A stretch of 12,115 nucleotides of DNA. Source: Nitrospiraceae bacterium. GTDB lineage: Bacteria; Nitrospirota; Thermodesulfovibrionia; Thermodesulfovibrionales; Dissulfurispiraceae. Below are positions 1-7,565 of the stretch, in pieces. Where the stretch lies: the NCBI GenBank assembly GCA_003170655.1, contig PMYY01000086.1, positions 7,810-19,924 of the forward strand, given 5' to 3'. Positions within the stretch are counted from its first letter, which is position 1, and every line of letters begins with the position of its first letter. The notes under the pieces are model-generated. The model made no database searches. It was given only the letters and a program-made list of their open reading frames with translations, and was not told where the DNA came from. Position numbers and translations under genes: made by a program.

Positions 1-1586
1 TGGTGATCTTTGAAAACGAGAGGCAGGAAAATCGGAGGGCCGCATTCCTCTACCTTGTCGTGGCACATGTAGGGGCAATCGCCATCCTTCTGTCCTTCGG
101 AGTCCTGGCAGGATTTGCCACCAAGTCCGAAAGCTTTCTCGGTTATACCTTCGATGCCATGCGCACAGCCCAATTACCCATCGAATGGGCCACTGCCGCC
201 TTTTTTCTGTCATTCTTCGGGTTCGCCGCAAAGGCTGGCGTCATTCCACTTCATGTCTGGCTGCCCGAGGCCCATCCCGTTGCTCCTTCCAATGTATCGG
301 CACTGATGAGCGGCGTAATGCTCAAGACTGCCATTTACGGAATTGTCAGAGTAACCTTCGACCTGATTCACGTATTCCCGGTTTGGTGGGGGGCAATCGT
401 TTTGAGCTTCGGCCTCATCTCGGCGGTCATGGGCGTGCTGTATGCACTGATGCAGCATGATCTGAAGAGGCTTCTCGCATACCATTCGGTAGAGAATATC
501 GGGATCATCCTGATCGGGATCGGGCTGGCCATGATCTTCAAAGCCTTCAACCTGCCGCTGCTGGCAGCCCTCGGTCTTATCGCGGGACTCTATCACACTA
601 TGAACCATGCGATGTTCAAGGGGCTACTTTTCATGGGTGCAGGGGCGGTCCTTCATGCCACCGGCGAGAGGAACATGGAGGAGATGGGTGGACTCATTCA
701 CAGGATGCCATGGACTGCGGCCCTTTTTCTCATCGGATGCGTGTCGATTTCCGCTTTGCCGCCCTTTAACGGATTCGTCTCAGAGTGGCTTACATTCCAG
801 GCATTCCTGCTTTCACCTGCCCTGCCGAGTCCCCTAATCAGGCTCCTCATACCTCTGGGCGCCGCATTGCTGGCGCTGACAGGGGCACTGGCCGCCGCCT
901 GTTTTGTTAAGGCCTTCGGGGTTACTTTCCTGGGTCATTGGAGGGGCCATCATAATCCCAAAGTCCATGAAGTAGACTGGTCCATGCGGATAGGAATGCT
1001 CCTGGCAGCCTTGACATGCTTCGGTCTCGGCATCCTGCCTTCCGTCTTCATCGACTGGATGGATATTATCGCAGAGCAATTAATTGGTACGACGATTGCC
1101 TCCTCGGCCGGCCGCTACGGCTGGATGTGGCTAACACCGGTCTCTTATGAGCGCGCATCATATTCGGGCTTCATAGTATTCGTAGGAATAATATTAGTTT
1201 TAGGCATCGCATACGCGCTTCTTCATGTCAGGCCGGGGACTATACGCCGGGTGCCGATTTGGGACTGCGGCTTCGAGAAGATCAATCAGAGGATGCAATA
1301 CAATGCGACCTCCTTCGCGATGCCGATACGAAGAATATTCGGGTATCTCTTCAGTATCAGGGAGCGTGTGGAACTGGCCCCACAGGCCGGTCACAAGGCC
1401 TTCCCGAAAAAAATACAGTATCACCTCAGTATACGAGACCGTGTGTGGGGATGGCTCTATAAGCCGGTCGTCGAAGCAAGTTTCTGGATGTCGCGCAAGG
1501 TCGGAAAGCTCCAGCAGGGACGCATCCAGGCATATCTTATTTATTCGTTCATAACGATCATAATACTGCTGGTATTCTTACGATGA
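1..1586 (+). CDS. hyfB: HyfB-like antiporter-type membrane subunit of Ehr/hydrogenase-4-like complex (5' partial)
   Basis: Large proton-translocating membrane subunit related to NuoL/MrpA and HyfB; in this family it carries protons through the membrane arm. The frame is open to the left edge and 527 residues are visible. HyfB proteins are usually around 650-670 residues, so over a hundred N-terminal residues lie outside. Visible family marks are the segment FAAKAGVIPLHVWLPEAHP (fragment residues 74-92, with the buried Lys77), the QHDLKRLLAYHSVEN segment, and HAMFKGLLF further on. The C-terminus has the HyfB-type cytoplasmic extension (IWDCG, then AFAMPIRRIFGYLF and GRIQAYLIY) ending in a last membrane helix, which separates it from NuoL, NuoM and NuoN. 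Its stop codon overlaps the hyfC start by 4 bases (ATGA), so the two are translationally coupled. The GTG at position 3 is probably an internal valine codon, not the start. Confidence 0.9.
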   Translation, partial: VIFENERQENRRAAFLYLVVAHVGAIAILLSFGVLAGFATKSESFLGYTFDAMRTAQLPIEWATAAFFLSFFGFAAKAGVIPLHVWLPEAHPVAPSNVSALMSGVMLKTAIYGIVRVTFDLIHVFPVWWGAIVLSFGLISAVMGVLYALMQHDLKRLLAYHSVENIGIILIGIGLAMIFKAFNLPLLAALGLIAGLYHTMNHAMFKGLLFMGAGAVLHATGERNMEEMGGLIHRMPWTAALFLIGCVSISALPPFNGFVSEWLTFQAFLLSPALPSPLIRLLIPLGAALLALTGALAAACFVKAFGVTFLGHWRGHHNPKVHEVDWSMRIGMLLAALTCFGLGILPSVFIDWMDIIAEQLIGTTIASSAGRYGWMWLTPVSYERASYSGFIVFVGIILVLGIAYALLHVRPGTIRRVPIWDCGFEKINQRMQYNATSFAMPIRRIFGYLFSIRERVELAPQAGHKAFPKKIQYHLSIRDRVWGWLYKPVVEASFWMSRKVGKLQQGRIQAYLIYSFITIIILLVFLR

Positions 1587-2527
1587 ACCTGAACCCATAT
1601 ATTATTGAACTTCTGCAGGTACTCACCCTTCTGGGGCTTGCGCCCGCCTTTGTAGGCTGGGTGAGGATGGTGAAGTGCTGGGCGCAGGGGCGCACATCCG
1701 CAGGGCTCTTCCAGCCTTACCGGGACCTCGCGAAGCTTTTTTCAAAGGAAGTACTTTTGGCCGAGAATGCTTCCTGGATATTCCGGTTCACTCCTTACCT
1801 CGTCTTCAGCACCGCTGTCCTTGCCGGTGGTATCATTCCAATATTGTCACTGGATCTGCCGCTCGCCTCGACCGCAGATGTCATCGTTATCGTCGCATTA
1901 TTTGCAATTGCCCGTTTCTTTACTGCCCTGGCGGGGATGGATATCGGGACCGCTTTCGGAGGAATGGGATCGAGCCGCGAGATGATGATCGCCTCGCTTG
2001 CCGAGCCGGCGATGCTTATGGCTATTTTTACGGTCTCACTGGCAAACAGGTCTACATCGCTTTCAGAGATAATACAGGTCATCTACAGTGGGCAGTCGGT
2101 GCTGAGGCCATCTCTCGCCTTCGCTTTCCTAGCGTTCATATTGATCGCCCTCGCCGAAACGGGCAGGGTGCCAGTGGACAATCCGGCAACCCATCTCGAA
2201 TTGACCATGATCCATGAGGCGATGATCCTCGAATATTCGGGCAGGCACCTGGCCCTCATCGAATGGGCAGGGATGATGAAACTCTTCCTTTTTGTGATAT
2301 TGGGCATAGCGGCATTTGCACCGTGGGGAATCGCAGCAAAGGGAAGCCTGCTGGGGATCCCAGAGGCATTAGTTTATATGGTACTTAAACTCGGAGCAGT
2401 TGGAATAGGCATAGTCCTGATAGAGACCGGACTGGCAAAGATGAGATTATTCAGATTAACAGAGTTCCTTGGGGCGGCATTCCTTCTCGCGACCCTCGGC
2501 ATGCTCTCCTTTTTTATACTGGACTGA
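1583..2527 (+). CDS. hyfC: HyfC/NuoH-like membrane subunit
   Basis: This 314-residue protein is of the normal length for HyfC/HycD/NuoH, the subunit that links the hydrophilic module to the proton-pumping arm. It is highly hydrophobic with about eight membrane segments. Diagnostic stretches are FGGMGSSREMMIASLAEPA (residues 125-143) and AETGRVPVDNPATHLELTM (191-209), followed by IHEAMILEYSGR. These hold the loop glutamates (for example Glu206, Glu212, Glu217) conserved in the NuoH/HyfC family, so the connecting subunit looks intact. The ATG overlaps the hyfB stop by 4 bases, and hyfE starts 1 base after its stop. It is full length with no sign of damage. Assignment to the HyfC branch, not complex I NuoH, rests on the operon context and the SSREM motif. 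Confidence 0.93.
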   Translation: MNLNPYIIELLQVLTLLGLAPAFVGWVRMVKCWAQGRTSAGLFQPYRDLAKLFSKEVLLAENASWIFRFTPYLVFSTAVLAGGIIPILSLDLPLASTADVIVIVALFAIARFFTALAGMDIGTAFGGMGSSREMMIASLAEPAMLMAIFTVSLANRSTSLSEIIQVIYSGQSVLRPSLAFAFLAFILIALAETGRVPVDNPATHLELTMIHEAMILEYSGRHLALIEWAGMMKLFLFVILGIAAFAPWGIAAKGSLLGIPEALVYMVLKLGAVGIGIVLIETGLAKMRLFRLTEFLGAAFLLATLGMLSFFILD

Positions 2528-2528
2528 T

Positions 2529-3194
2529 ATGGACCTGATTACTGCGGCACATGTTAACAGTTTCCTGGCGGCGCTCGTACTCCTGACTGCGTTTGGCATG
2601 CTCGTCCAACGGCGGATCTACGGACTGATCAATCTGTTTGCATGGCAGGGGCTTTTCCTTTCCCTGAACACGGCTATAGTCGGATACGTCGCCGGCAAGC
2701 ACCATCTGTATATTTCTTCGCTTCTTACCCTGTCGCTGAAGGTTTTCCTTCTGCCTTACATTCTGCATGTCTTAATACATCGCCTGAAGATACGCAAAGA
2801 AGTCGAGACCATCGTCAATATCCCGATGACAATGCTTATTGGGATAGCTCTGGTCATATTCTCTTATCACCTGACGGCTCCTGTAAGAGAGCTGTCTGCC
2901 ATGATAACGCGGTCGACTCTTGCGATAGCCCTTGCGACCGTCATGATCGGCTTGCTGATGATGATAACCCGGCGGCATGCCGTCACTCAGATTATCGGCT
3001 TTCTTGCGCTTGAGAACGGGCTCTTCTTTGCCGCAACCAGCGCTACTTACGGGATGCCACTGGTCGTTGAACTCGGCGTTGCGCTCGACGTCCTGATTGC
3101 AGCCTTCATATTTGGCATCTTCTTTTTCCATATACATACCACCTTCGACAGTCTCGACGTCGATCAGATGGCCCGGCTGAAGGAGGAGGATTGA
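2529..3194 (+). CDS. hyfE: HyfE-like membrane subunit
   Basis: This 221-residue polytopic membrane protein has about six to seven predicted helices and is of the usual length for HyfE, a subunit found in hydrogenase-4-like and related complexes and absent from formate hydrogenlyase-1. Its C-terminal half resembles NuoK/MrpC (LALENGLFFAATSATYG followed by a long hydrophobic segment) and it ends in an acidic tail with KEED. I place the start at the ATG at 2529 (MDLITAAHVNSF), 1 base after the hyfC stop; the same frame is open further upstream, but that part overlaps hyfC and its residues are not membrane-like. The AGGAGGAGGA at the 3' end of this gene serves as the ribosome binding site of hyfF. 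HyfE between HyfC and HyfF is the order expected for this operon type. Confidence 0.88.
   Translation: MDLITAAHVNSFLAALVLLTAFGMLVQRRIYGLINLFAWQGLFLSLNTAIVGYVAGKHHLYISSLLTLSLKVFLLPYILHVLIHRLKIRKEVETIVNIPMTMLIGIALVIFSYHLTAPVRELSAMITRSTLAIALATVMIGLLMMITRRHAVTQIIGFLALENGLFFAATSATYGMPLVVELGVALDVLIAAFIFGIFFFHIHTTFDSLDVDQMARLKEED
3181..3190 (+). promoter_or_regulatory. Ribosome binding site of hyfF
   Basis: AGGAGGAGGA lies inside the end of hyfE, 6 bases before the ATG at 3197. This spacing favours ATG 3197 over the TTG at 3191 (which overlaps the hyfE stop as TTGA and would sit directly on the ribosome binding site) and over the ATG at 3200. Confidence 0.75.
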
Positions 3195-3196
3195 GC

Positions 3197-4660
3197 ATGA
3201 TGAACACCAGCATAATGCTCCTCATCTTACTGGGCGTACCGCTGGTATGCGCTGCTGTACTCGCATTCATGGGGGACCGGAAGTTCGCGCCCGAAATGAA
3301 TATATTTTGTTCGGCGGCAACATTCGCGGCAGGCAGCGGCCTTGCGCTGGAGGTCTATCTGCAAGGTCCGATGCTGGCCGGTGGCAAGTTTTTCTTCGTC
3401 GACGCCTTCAATGTCTACCTAGCGGTTCTGACCTCATTCGTCTCGATGACGACTGCGATCTTCAGCAGGAGATATATGAGAAGAGAGAGAGAGCACGGCC
3501 GTGTGGGACACATCCGCATGAGGTTCTATCATGCCATGTTCCAGCTCTTCATATTCGCCATGCTGCTCTGCCTGCTGACCAACAATGTCGGGGTGTTGTG
3601 GATTGCGATGGAGCTAGCCACGCTTTCCACCGTTCTGCTCGTCTCTCTATATCGCACTCCGAGAGCCATTGAAGCAGCATGGAAATATTTCATCTTATGC
3701 GGCGTCGGCATTGCGCAGGCACTGTTCGGGACCGTGCTTCTCTATTTCGCCGCTGAAAAGGTGCTTGGAGAGGGCGGGGATGCACTGCTATGGACGAATC
3801 TAAGCAGGGTCAGCGGACAGCTCGAGCCTACGGTATTGTCGCTGGCCTTCGTCTTCCTGATGGTCGGCTACGGCACAAAGGTCGGTCTCGTGCCACTCCA
3901 TAATTGGCTGCCGGATGCCCACAGCGAAGGCCCTACACCGATCTCGGCCGTTCTTTCAGGGCTTCTTCTGAACATCGCCCTTTATGCCCTTGTCAGGTGC
4001 AAGGTCCTTGTCGACGGCTCTACCCGGACCCATCATGCTGGAGACATCATGATGGGTTTCGGAATCCTTTCGATACTTGTGGCGGCCTTCTCTCTCCTCA
4101 GGCAGAAGGACATAAAGCGGATGTTTTCATACTCATCTATAGAACACATGGGGATTGCGACCTTTGCATTCGGATTGGGTGGTCCCCTGGCTACCTTCGG
4201 CGCTCTGCTGCATATGCTCGTTCATAGTCTGGCGAAATCCGCGATATTTTTCACGGTTGGACATGCCTCTCAAATGCATCGGACGCAGGAGATGGATAAG
4301 ATTAAGGGTCTTTTCAAGGGCAATCCGCTGGTCGGCTGGGGATTGATGTTCGGGGTGCTGGCCATCGTAGGCATGCCACCTTTCGGCATCTTTACCAGCG
4401 AGTTCCTAATACTTACCGCCACGATCAAGGATGCACCTTTATGGACCCCGCTTCTGCTCCTCGGACTCGCGGTCGCCTTTGCCGCACTCCTGCGCATGGT
4501 TCAGCCCATGGTCTCGGGTGAGATTCCGCCGAACCAGAAACCTATGACTGCGGCCCATGTCCCTGTGATGCTCCACATGGCGCTGGTACTGATGATAGGC
4601 CTTTATATCCCGGACTTTCTGAATCAGTGGTTTCATACCGCAGTGGAGTTGCTGAAATGA
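3197..4660 (+). CDS. hyfF: HyfF-like antiporter-type membrane subunit
   Basis: Second antiporter-like subunit of the membrane arm (NuoN/NuoM/HyfF type), 487 residues from the chosen ATG, a usual length for HyfF. The conserved charged residues of this fold are visible: the Glu in WIAMELATLS (Glu139), Lys163 in AAWKYF, and Lys228 in GYGTKVGLVPLHNWLPDAH, followed by RQKDIKRMFSYSSIEHMG and HSLAKSAIFF. These are the residues that form the proton channel in complex I antiporter subunits, so this subunit looks competent for ion transport. The N-terminus (MLLILLGVPLVCAAVLAF) is a membrane helix. The stop overlaps the start of the large subunit gene by 4 bases (ATGA). It is complete with no frameshift. 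Confidence 0.92.
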   Translation: MMNTSIMLLILLGVPLVCAAVLAFMGDRKFAPEMNIFCSAATFAAGSGLALEVYLQGPMLAGGKFFFVDAFNVYLAVLTSFVSMTTAIFSRRYMRREREHGRVGHIRMRFYHAMFQLFIFAMLLCLLTNNVGVLWIAMELATLSTVLLVSLYRTPRAIEAAWKYFILCGVGIAQALFGTVLLYFAAEKVLGEGGDALLWTNLSRVSGQLEPTVLSLAFVFLMVGYGTKVGLVPLHNWLPDAHSEGPTPISAVLSGLLLNIALYALVRCKVLVDGSTRTHHAGDIMMGFGILSILVAAFSLLRQKDIKRMFSYSSIEHMGIATFAFGLGGPLATFGALLHMLVHSLAKSAIFFTVGHASQMHRTQEMDKIKGLFKGNPLVGWGLMFGVLAIVGMPPFGIFTSEFLILTATIKDAPLWTPLLLLGLAVAFAALLRMVQPMVSGEIPPNQKPMTAAHVPVMLHMALVLMIGLYIPDFLNQWFHTAVELLK

Positions 4661-6228
4661 GCGTTTTGAAAGCAGCCATAGTTTCCGCGCTCAAGGAAGA
4701 TGCCAGATTTCGTGCAAGGCATTACCCTGAATCAGTCATTTTTTGCGTTGTCCCAAGGGCCAAGTTTGTCGAGGCTGGGAGGGTGCTGAAAAAGGCCTAT
4801 GCCCTGCTTGCTGCCGAATGGGCGACCGATGAGACGCCTTACGTAAGAGGTTACGCTATATATGCCTGCTATAGGTATGGAAGTGAATACCTTATAGTGA
4901 AGTCAGATATTCCCTTAGACGACCCGGTCTTCCCGAGCCTCACCAAACACTTCGTGCCTGCCTACCGGTTTGAGCGCCAGATCGAAAGCCTGATGGGACT
5001 GACTGCCGACAAGCATCCCGATGCGCGGCCATGGATAAAATTCGAGGATTGGCCGGCCGATGCCTGGCCGCTCAGAAAGACCTTTGATGCATCCAAACCG
5101 TTGCCAAGAGTGCAGGGCGAGTATAAATGGGCGAGGGCGGAAGGCGAAGGTATATACGAGATCCCTGTCGGCCCGGTTCATGCCGGTATCATCGAGCCCG
5201 GACATTTCAGGTTTCAGGCTGTCGGAGAGACTATAATTAATCTCGAAGAGCGGCTGGGGTACGTCCACAAAGGGATAGAAAAAAGGTTCGAGGCGCTTTC
5301 ATGGGATGAAGGGGCGAGGCTTGCGGGCCGCGTTTCGGGTGACGCTACCGTCGCCCATAGCCTGACATACTGTATGGCACTGGAATCAATGACTGCATGC
5401 AGCGTGCCCGACCGCGCTAATTGGCTGAGGGCGCTATTTCTCGAAAGGGAGCGCATAGCAAATCACCTGGGAGATATCGGTGCCATCTGCAATGATGTCG
5501 CCTTTGCGTTTATGCTTTATCAGACCATGAGGCTCAAGGAGATGCTCCTGCGCACCAATCTGAGACTTTTCGGGCACCGCTTCATAATGGACAGGGTCCT
5601 ACCCGGCGGTGTCACGGCTGATATCGATTCACAGGGAATAACGGACATCTTGGGAGAACTCAATTACCTGTCGCAGGAATTCGAGAAGCTGGTTGTCATC
5701 ATTGATGAGAACTCCTCACTTGAAGACAGGACCCGCGCTACCGGCATTCTTGATCCGGAGACAGCGAGGGACCTCGGAGTCGTCGGCCTCGTTGCGCGGG
5801 CGAGCGGGCTGAATCTCGATTGCAGAATACAGAACCCGTTTCCCCCTTATGACCGAATCGTGGTAAACGTGCCTGTCCTTATCGCGGGCGACGTCCACGC
5901 ACGCGTCTGGGTTAGGGTAGAAGAAATACGCGAATCAATACGGATCATTAGCGAAATACTGACGACGCTCCCGGAGGGTGATATCACGACTGCGGTTAAT
6001 GCGCCGTGGCATGATACCTCGGGGTTTGCTGCTGTCGAAGGATGGCGCGGAGAAATCATCTACTGGCTCCAGGCAGGCCCGCAGGGTGAAATAAATCGCT
6101 GCATGGTCAGGGACCCATCGACCCTAAGCTGGTTGGGGCTCGAAAGGGCAGTTCTTGGGAACATAGTTCCTGATTTCCCTGTCTGTAACAAGAGCTTCAA
6201 TCAATCATATTCGGGGCATGATCTATGA
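4657..6228 (+). CDS. hyfG: HyfG/NuoCD-like large subunit lacking the NiFe-binding cysteines
   Basis: This 523-residue protein has an N-terminal NuoC-like (30 kDa) domain of about 130 residues fused to a NuoD/hydrogenase large-subunit domain, as in HycE/HyfG. Family stretches are IPVGPVHAGIIEPGHFRF (about 169-186), the VHKGIEKR segment (203-210), and ERERIANHLGDIGA (263-276). In hydrogenases of this group the first metal motif reads RVCGICxxAHS. Here it is RVSGDATVAHS (225-235), with Ser227 and Ala230 at the two cysteine positions. The second motif, DPCxxC near the end, is NQSYSG, with Ser517 and Gly520 at the cysteine positions. The protein stops 3 residues later, so there is no C-terminal peptide for a maturation protease. 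I infer that it binds no NiFe centre and belongs to the Ehr (energy-converting hydrogenase-related) type. The start is the ATG at 4657, overlapping the hyfF stop. Confidence 0.93.
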   Translation: MSVLKAAIVSALKEDARFRARHYPESVIFCVVPRAKFVEAGRVLKKAYALLAAEWATDETPYVRGYAIYACYRYGSEYLIVKSDIPLDDPVFPSLTKHFVPAYRFERQIESLMGLTADKHPDARPWIKFEDWPADAWPLRKTFDASKPLPRVQGEYKWARAEGEGIYEIPVGPVHAGIIEPGHFRFQAVGETIINLEERLGYVHKGIEKRFEALSWDEGARLAGRVSGDATVAHSLTYCMALESMTACSVPDRANWLRALFLERERIANHLGDIGAICNDVAFAFMLYQTMRLKEMLLRTNLRLFGHRFIMDRVLPGGVTADIDSQGITDILGELNYLSQEFEKLVVIIDENSSLEDRTRATGILDPETARDLGVVGLVARASGLNLDCRIQNPFPPYDRIVVNVPVLIAGDVHARVWVRVEEIRESIRIISEILTTLPEGDITTAVNAPWHDTSGFAAVEGWRGEIIYWLQAGPQGEINRCMVRDPSTLSWLGLERAVLGNIVPDFPVCNKSFNQSYSGHDL

Positions 6229-6755
6229 TAAGGATATTGCATCAGATATTCCGCACCGGCATAGTTACCGAGCCACTGCCTCAGGAAATTTCGGCGGAAG
6301 TTGCGGCTATAGGCGCGGAGCTGAAAGCGGAAATCTGGAAGCGTTTCAACCGGAGCCTCACGATAAGGCAAGTCGACGCAGGCTCATGTAACGGCTGCGA
6401 ACTTGAGATCCACGCGATGAACAATGCGATTTACAATTGCGAGAAGTTCGGTATCCACTTTACGGCATCTCCGCGGTTTGCTGACGTTCTGTTGGTTACA
6501 GGCCCAGTCACGCATAACATGGAAATAGCCCTCAAGCGGACCTACAATTCGACCCCATCCCCGAAGCTTGTCGTCGCAGTAGGAGATTGTGGCTGCAACG
6601 GCGGCATATTCGGCGAGACCTACGCATCGCTTGGTGGGATAGACAAAGTCATACCCGTCGATTTTGTCATTCCGGGCTGCCCTCCAACCCCGACCGATCT
6701 GCTTCGCGGACTTCTTCAGGTTATGGATAAGATGGGCGGGAAGGGACGAAGATAA
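6225..6755 (+). CDS. hyfI: HyfI/NuoB-like iron-sulfur small subunit
   Basis: This 176-residue protein of the NuoB/HycG/HyfI family carries, in this family, the single [4Fe-4S] cluster next to the active site of the large subunit. The ligand pattern is complete: CNGC (Cys55 and Cys58, the spaced form seen in group 4 hydrogenases and not the adjacent pair of complex I), GDCGC (Cys122, with an extra Cys124), and GCPP (Cys152). The C-terminus has the usual PTPTDLLRGLL stretch and a short basic tail. The ATG overlaps the hyfG stop by 4 bases. It is the last gene of the operon: the next gene faces it from the other strand 52 bases on, and no ferredoxin-like (HycB/HyfH type) or maturation gene follows. 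Confidence 0.92.
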   Translation: MIRILHQIFRTGIVTEPLPQEISAEVAAIGAELKAEIWKRFNRSLTIRQVDAGSCNGCELEIHAMNNAIYNCEKFGIHFTASPRFADVLLVTGPVTHNMEIALKRTYNSTPSPKLVVAVGDCGCNGGIFGETYASLGGIDKVIPVDFVIPGCPPTPTDLLRGLLQVMDKMGGKGRR

Positions 6756-6807
6756 TTTAGTGGTGATTGTAAAATATGCTGCAAATTATACGATTATGGG
6801 CCAATAA

Positions 6808-7164
6808 TTACTTTTGCCGCCTGCTGTACTTCGTCGAGTTTCCACGCGACAGTTCGACCGGATACCTCGACTCATTGAGTTCGATCTTCTCCATAACAGC
6901 CTCTTCTATGTCCACATTCAGCTTGTCTGCAAGCCGCACCAGATAGATAAAGACATCGGCCATCTCGTCCCTGACATGCTGCATCTCTTTTTCGTCGCCG
7001 ATGATCTCGCACGATTGCTTTTCAGTGAGCCACTGGAAGATTTCGAGCAATTCAGCTGCCTCAGCAGCCAGCCCCATCGAGAGGTTCTTGGGCGAATGAA
7101 ATTGATCCCAATTTCGTTCAGCAGCAAAGTGCGCGAGTCGGTTTTTGATTCCAGTCAGGTTCAA
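6808..7164 (-). CDS. MazG-like nucleotide pyrophosphohydrolase (RS21-C6/dCTP pyrophosphatase type)
   Basis: This 118-residue protein belongs to the all-alpha NTP pyrophosphatase superfamily, the short single-domain branch typified by RS21-C6/DCTPP1. These enzymes hydrolyse (d)NTPs to the monophosphate and pyrophosphate and clear non-canonical nucleotides. The metal-binding acids are present: Glu35, Glu38 and Glu41 in AAEAAELLEIFQW, and Glu67 and Asp70 in DEMADVFIYLVRLAD. The DQFHSPKNLSMGL stretch (20-32) is typical of the branch. The start is a TTG at 7162-7164: AAGGAG sits 6 bases upstream and no better ATG lies before the conserved core. It follows the HU gene by 72 bases on the same strand, with a hairpin between them. 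The substrate cannot be told from the sequence. Confidence 0.88.
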   Translation of the reverse strand: MNLTGIKNRLAHFAAERNWDQFHSPKNLSMGLAAEAAELLEIFQWLTEKQSCEIIGDEKEMQHVRDEMADVFIYLVRLADKLNVDIEEAVMEKIELNESRYPVELSRGNSTKYSRRQK

Positions 7165-7170
7165 AGATTG

Positions 7171-7176
7171 CTCCTT
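7171..7176 (-). promoter_or_regulatory. Ribosome binding site fixing the TTG start of the MazG-like gene
   Basis: On the minus strand AAGGAG lies 6 bases before TTG 7164. This spacing decides the start, because the next in-frame ATG is at residue 30, inside the conserved domain. Confidence 0.7.
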
Positions 7177-7183
7177 GGTTAGA

Positions 7184-7226
7184 CACTGTAAAAAAGTCGC
7201 CGATACAGGGCGGCTCCTTTACAGTG
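7184..7226 (-). terminator. Long hairpin with T-run between HU and the MazG-like gene
   Basis: Read on the minus strand, 18-base arms face each other across a 7-base loop (loop at 7202-7208). The outer 9 bp, CACTGTAAA with TTTACAGTG, are perfect. The inner GCCGCC/GGCGAC has one mismatch, and the linking part contains two G-U pairs. A run of six T (7190-7195) follows the GC-rich inner stem, which is the layout of a rho-independent terminator for HU. Because the T-run also pairs in the longer stem, the structure may be leaky or act as an attenuator before the MazG-like gene. Confidence 0.6.
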
Positions 7227-7236
7227 CTGTAAGCTT

Positions 7237-7509
7237 CTATTTCACAGCTCTCTTCAGCCCGAGTCCGGCGGAGAACTTGGGGGCCTTTCTTGCAGCTATC
7301 TTTATTTCCTTGCCTGTCTTTGGGTTGCGGCCCTTTCTCGCCTTCCTTTTTAAAACAGAAAAGGTCCCGAATCCAATGAGGGTAACTTTCTGTCCTTTCT
7401 TAAGAGACACCGTGACGGCATCAATAAGAGCGTCAATACACTTCCCTGCGTCAGTCTTCGTCAGTGCCGCGTTCTTCGCTACCTTTTCGATCAGATCTGC
7501 TTTTGTCAT
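7237..7509 (-). CDS. hup: HU-family DNA-binding protein
   Basis: This 90-residue protein is of canonical HU length. It begins MTKADLIEKVA, with the two-helix dimerisation part up to about residue 40 (KTDAGKCIDALIDAVTVSL), the turn GQKVTLIGFGTF (39-50), and the DNA-binding arm RKARKGRNPKTGKEIKI (55-71), which holds the conserved Arg-Asn-Pro tip that intercalates DNA. It ends in APKFSAGLGLKRAV. HU bends and compacts DNA as a dimer in the nucleoid; IHF is less likely from the overall sequence, but the two folds are alike. A GGGAGAGGTG ribosome binding site lies just before the ATG. A hairpin with a T-run follows the stop codon, so it is probably a single-gene transcript, with the MazG-like gene reached by readthrough or its own promoter. 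Confidence 0.95.
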   Translation of the reverse strand: MTKADLIEKVAKNAALTKTDAGKCIDALIDAVTVSLKKGQKVTLIGFGTFSVLKRKARKGRNPKTGKEIKIAARKAPKFSAGLGLKRAVK

Positions 7510-7556
7510 TCACACCTCTCCCATTCAAACGTATTTATCGCCACATAATGCCTGAG

Positions 7557-7565
7557 AGTATACCA
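7557..7565 (-). promoter_or_regulatory. Possible extended -10 promoter element for HU
   Basis: On the minus strand TGGTATACT fits an extended -10 box (TGnTATAAT) about 50 bases before the HU start codon. No good -35 box is seen at 17 bp, which extended -10 promoters tolerate. This is a pattern match only. Confidence 0.35.

Noticed and set aside
3..5. GTG at position 3 as the start of the hyfB-like gene
   Set aside because: The protein would lack over a hundred N-terminal residues that HyfB proteins have, including several membrane helices; the gene more likely continues past the left edge.
6756..6807. Terminator between the convergent hyfI and MazG-like genes
   Set aside because: Only a weak AT-rich pairing (AATTAT with ATAATT) is seen, without a GC stem or T-run in the right place.
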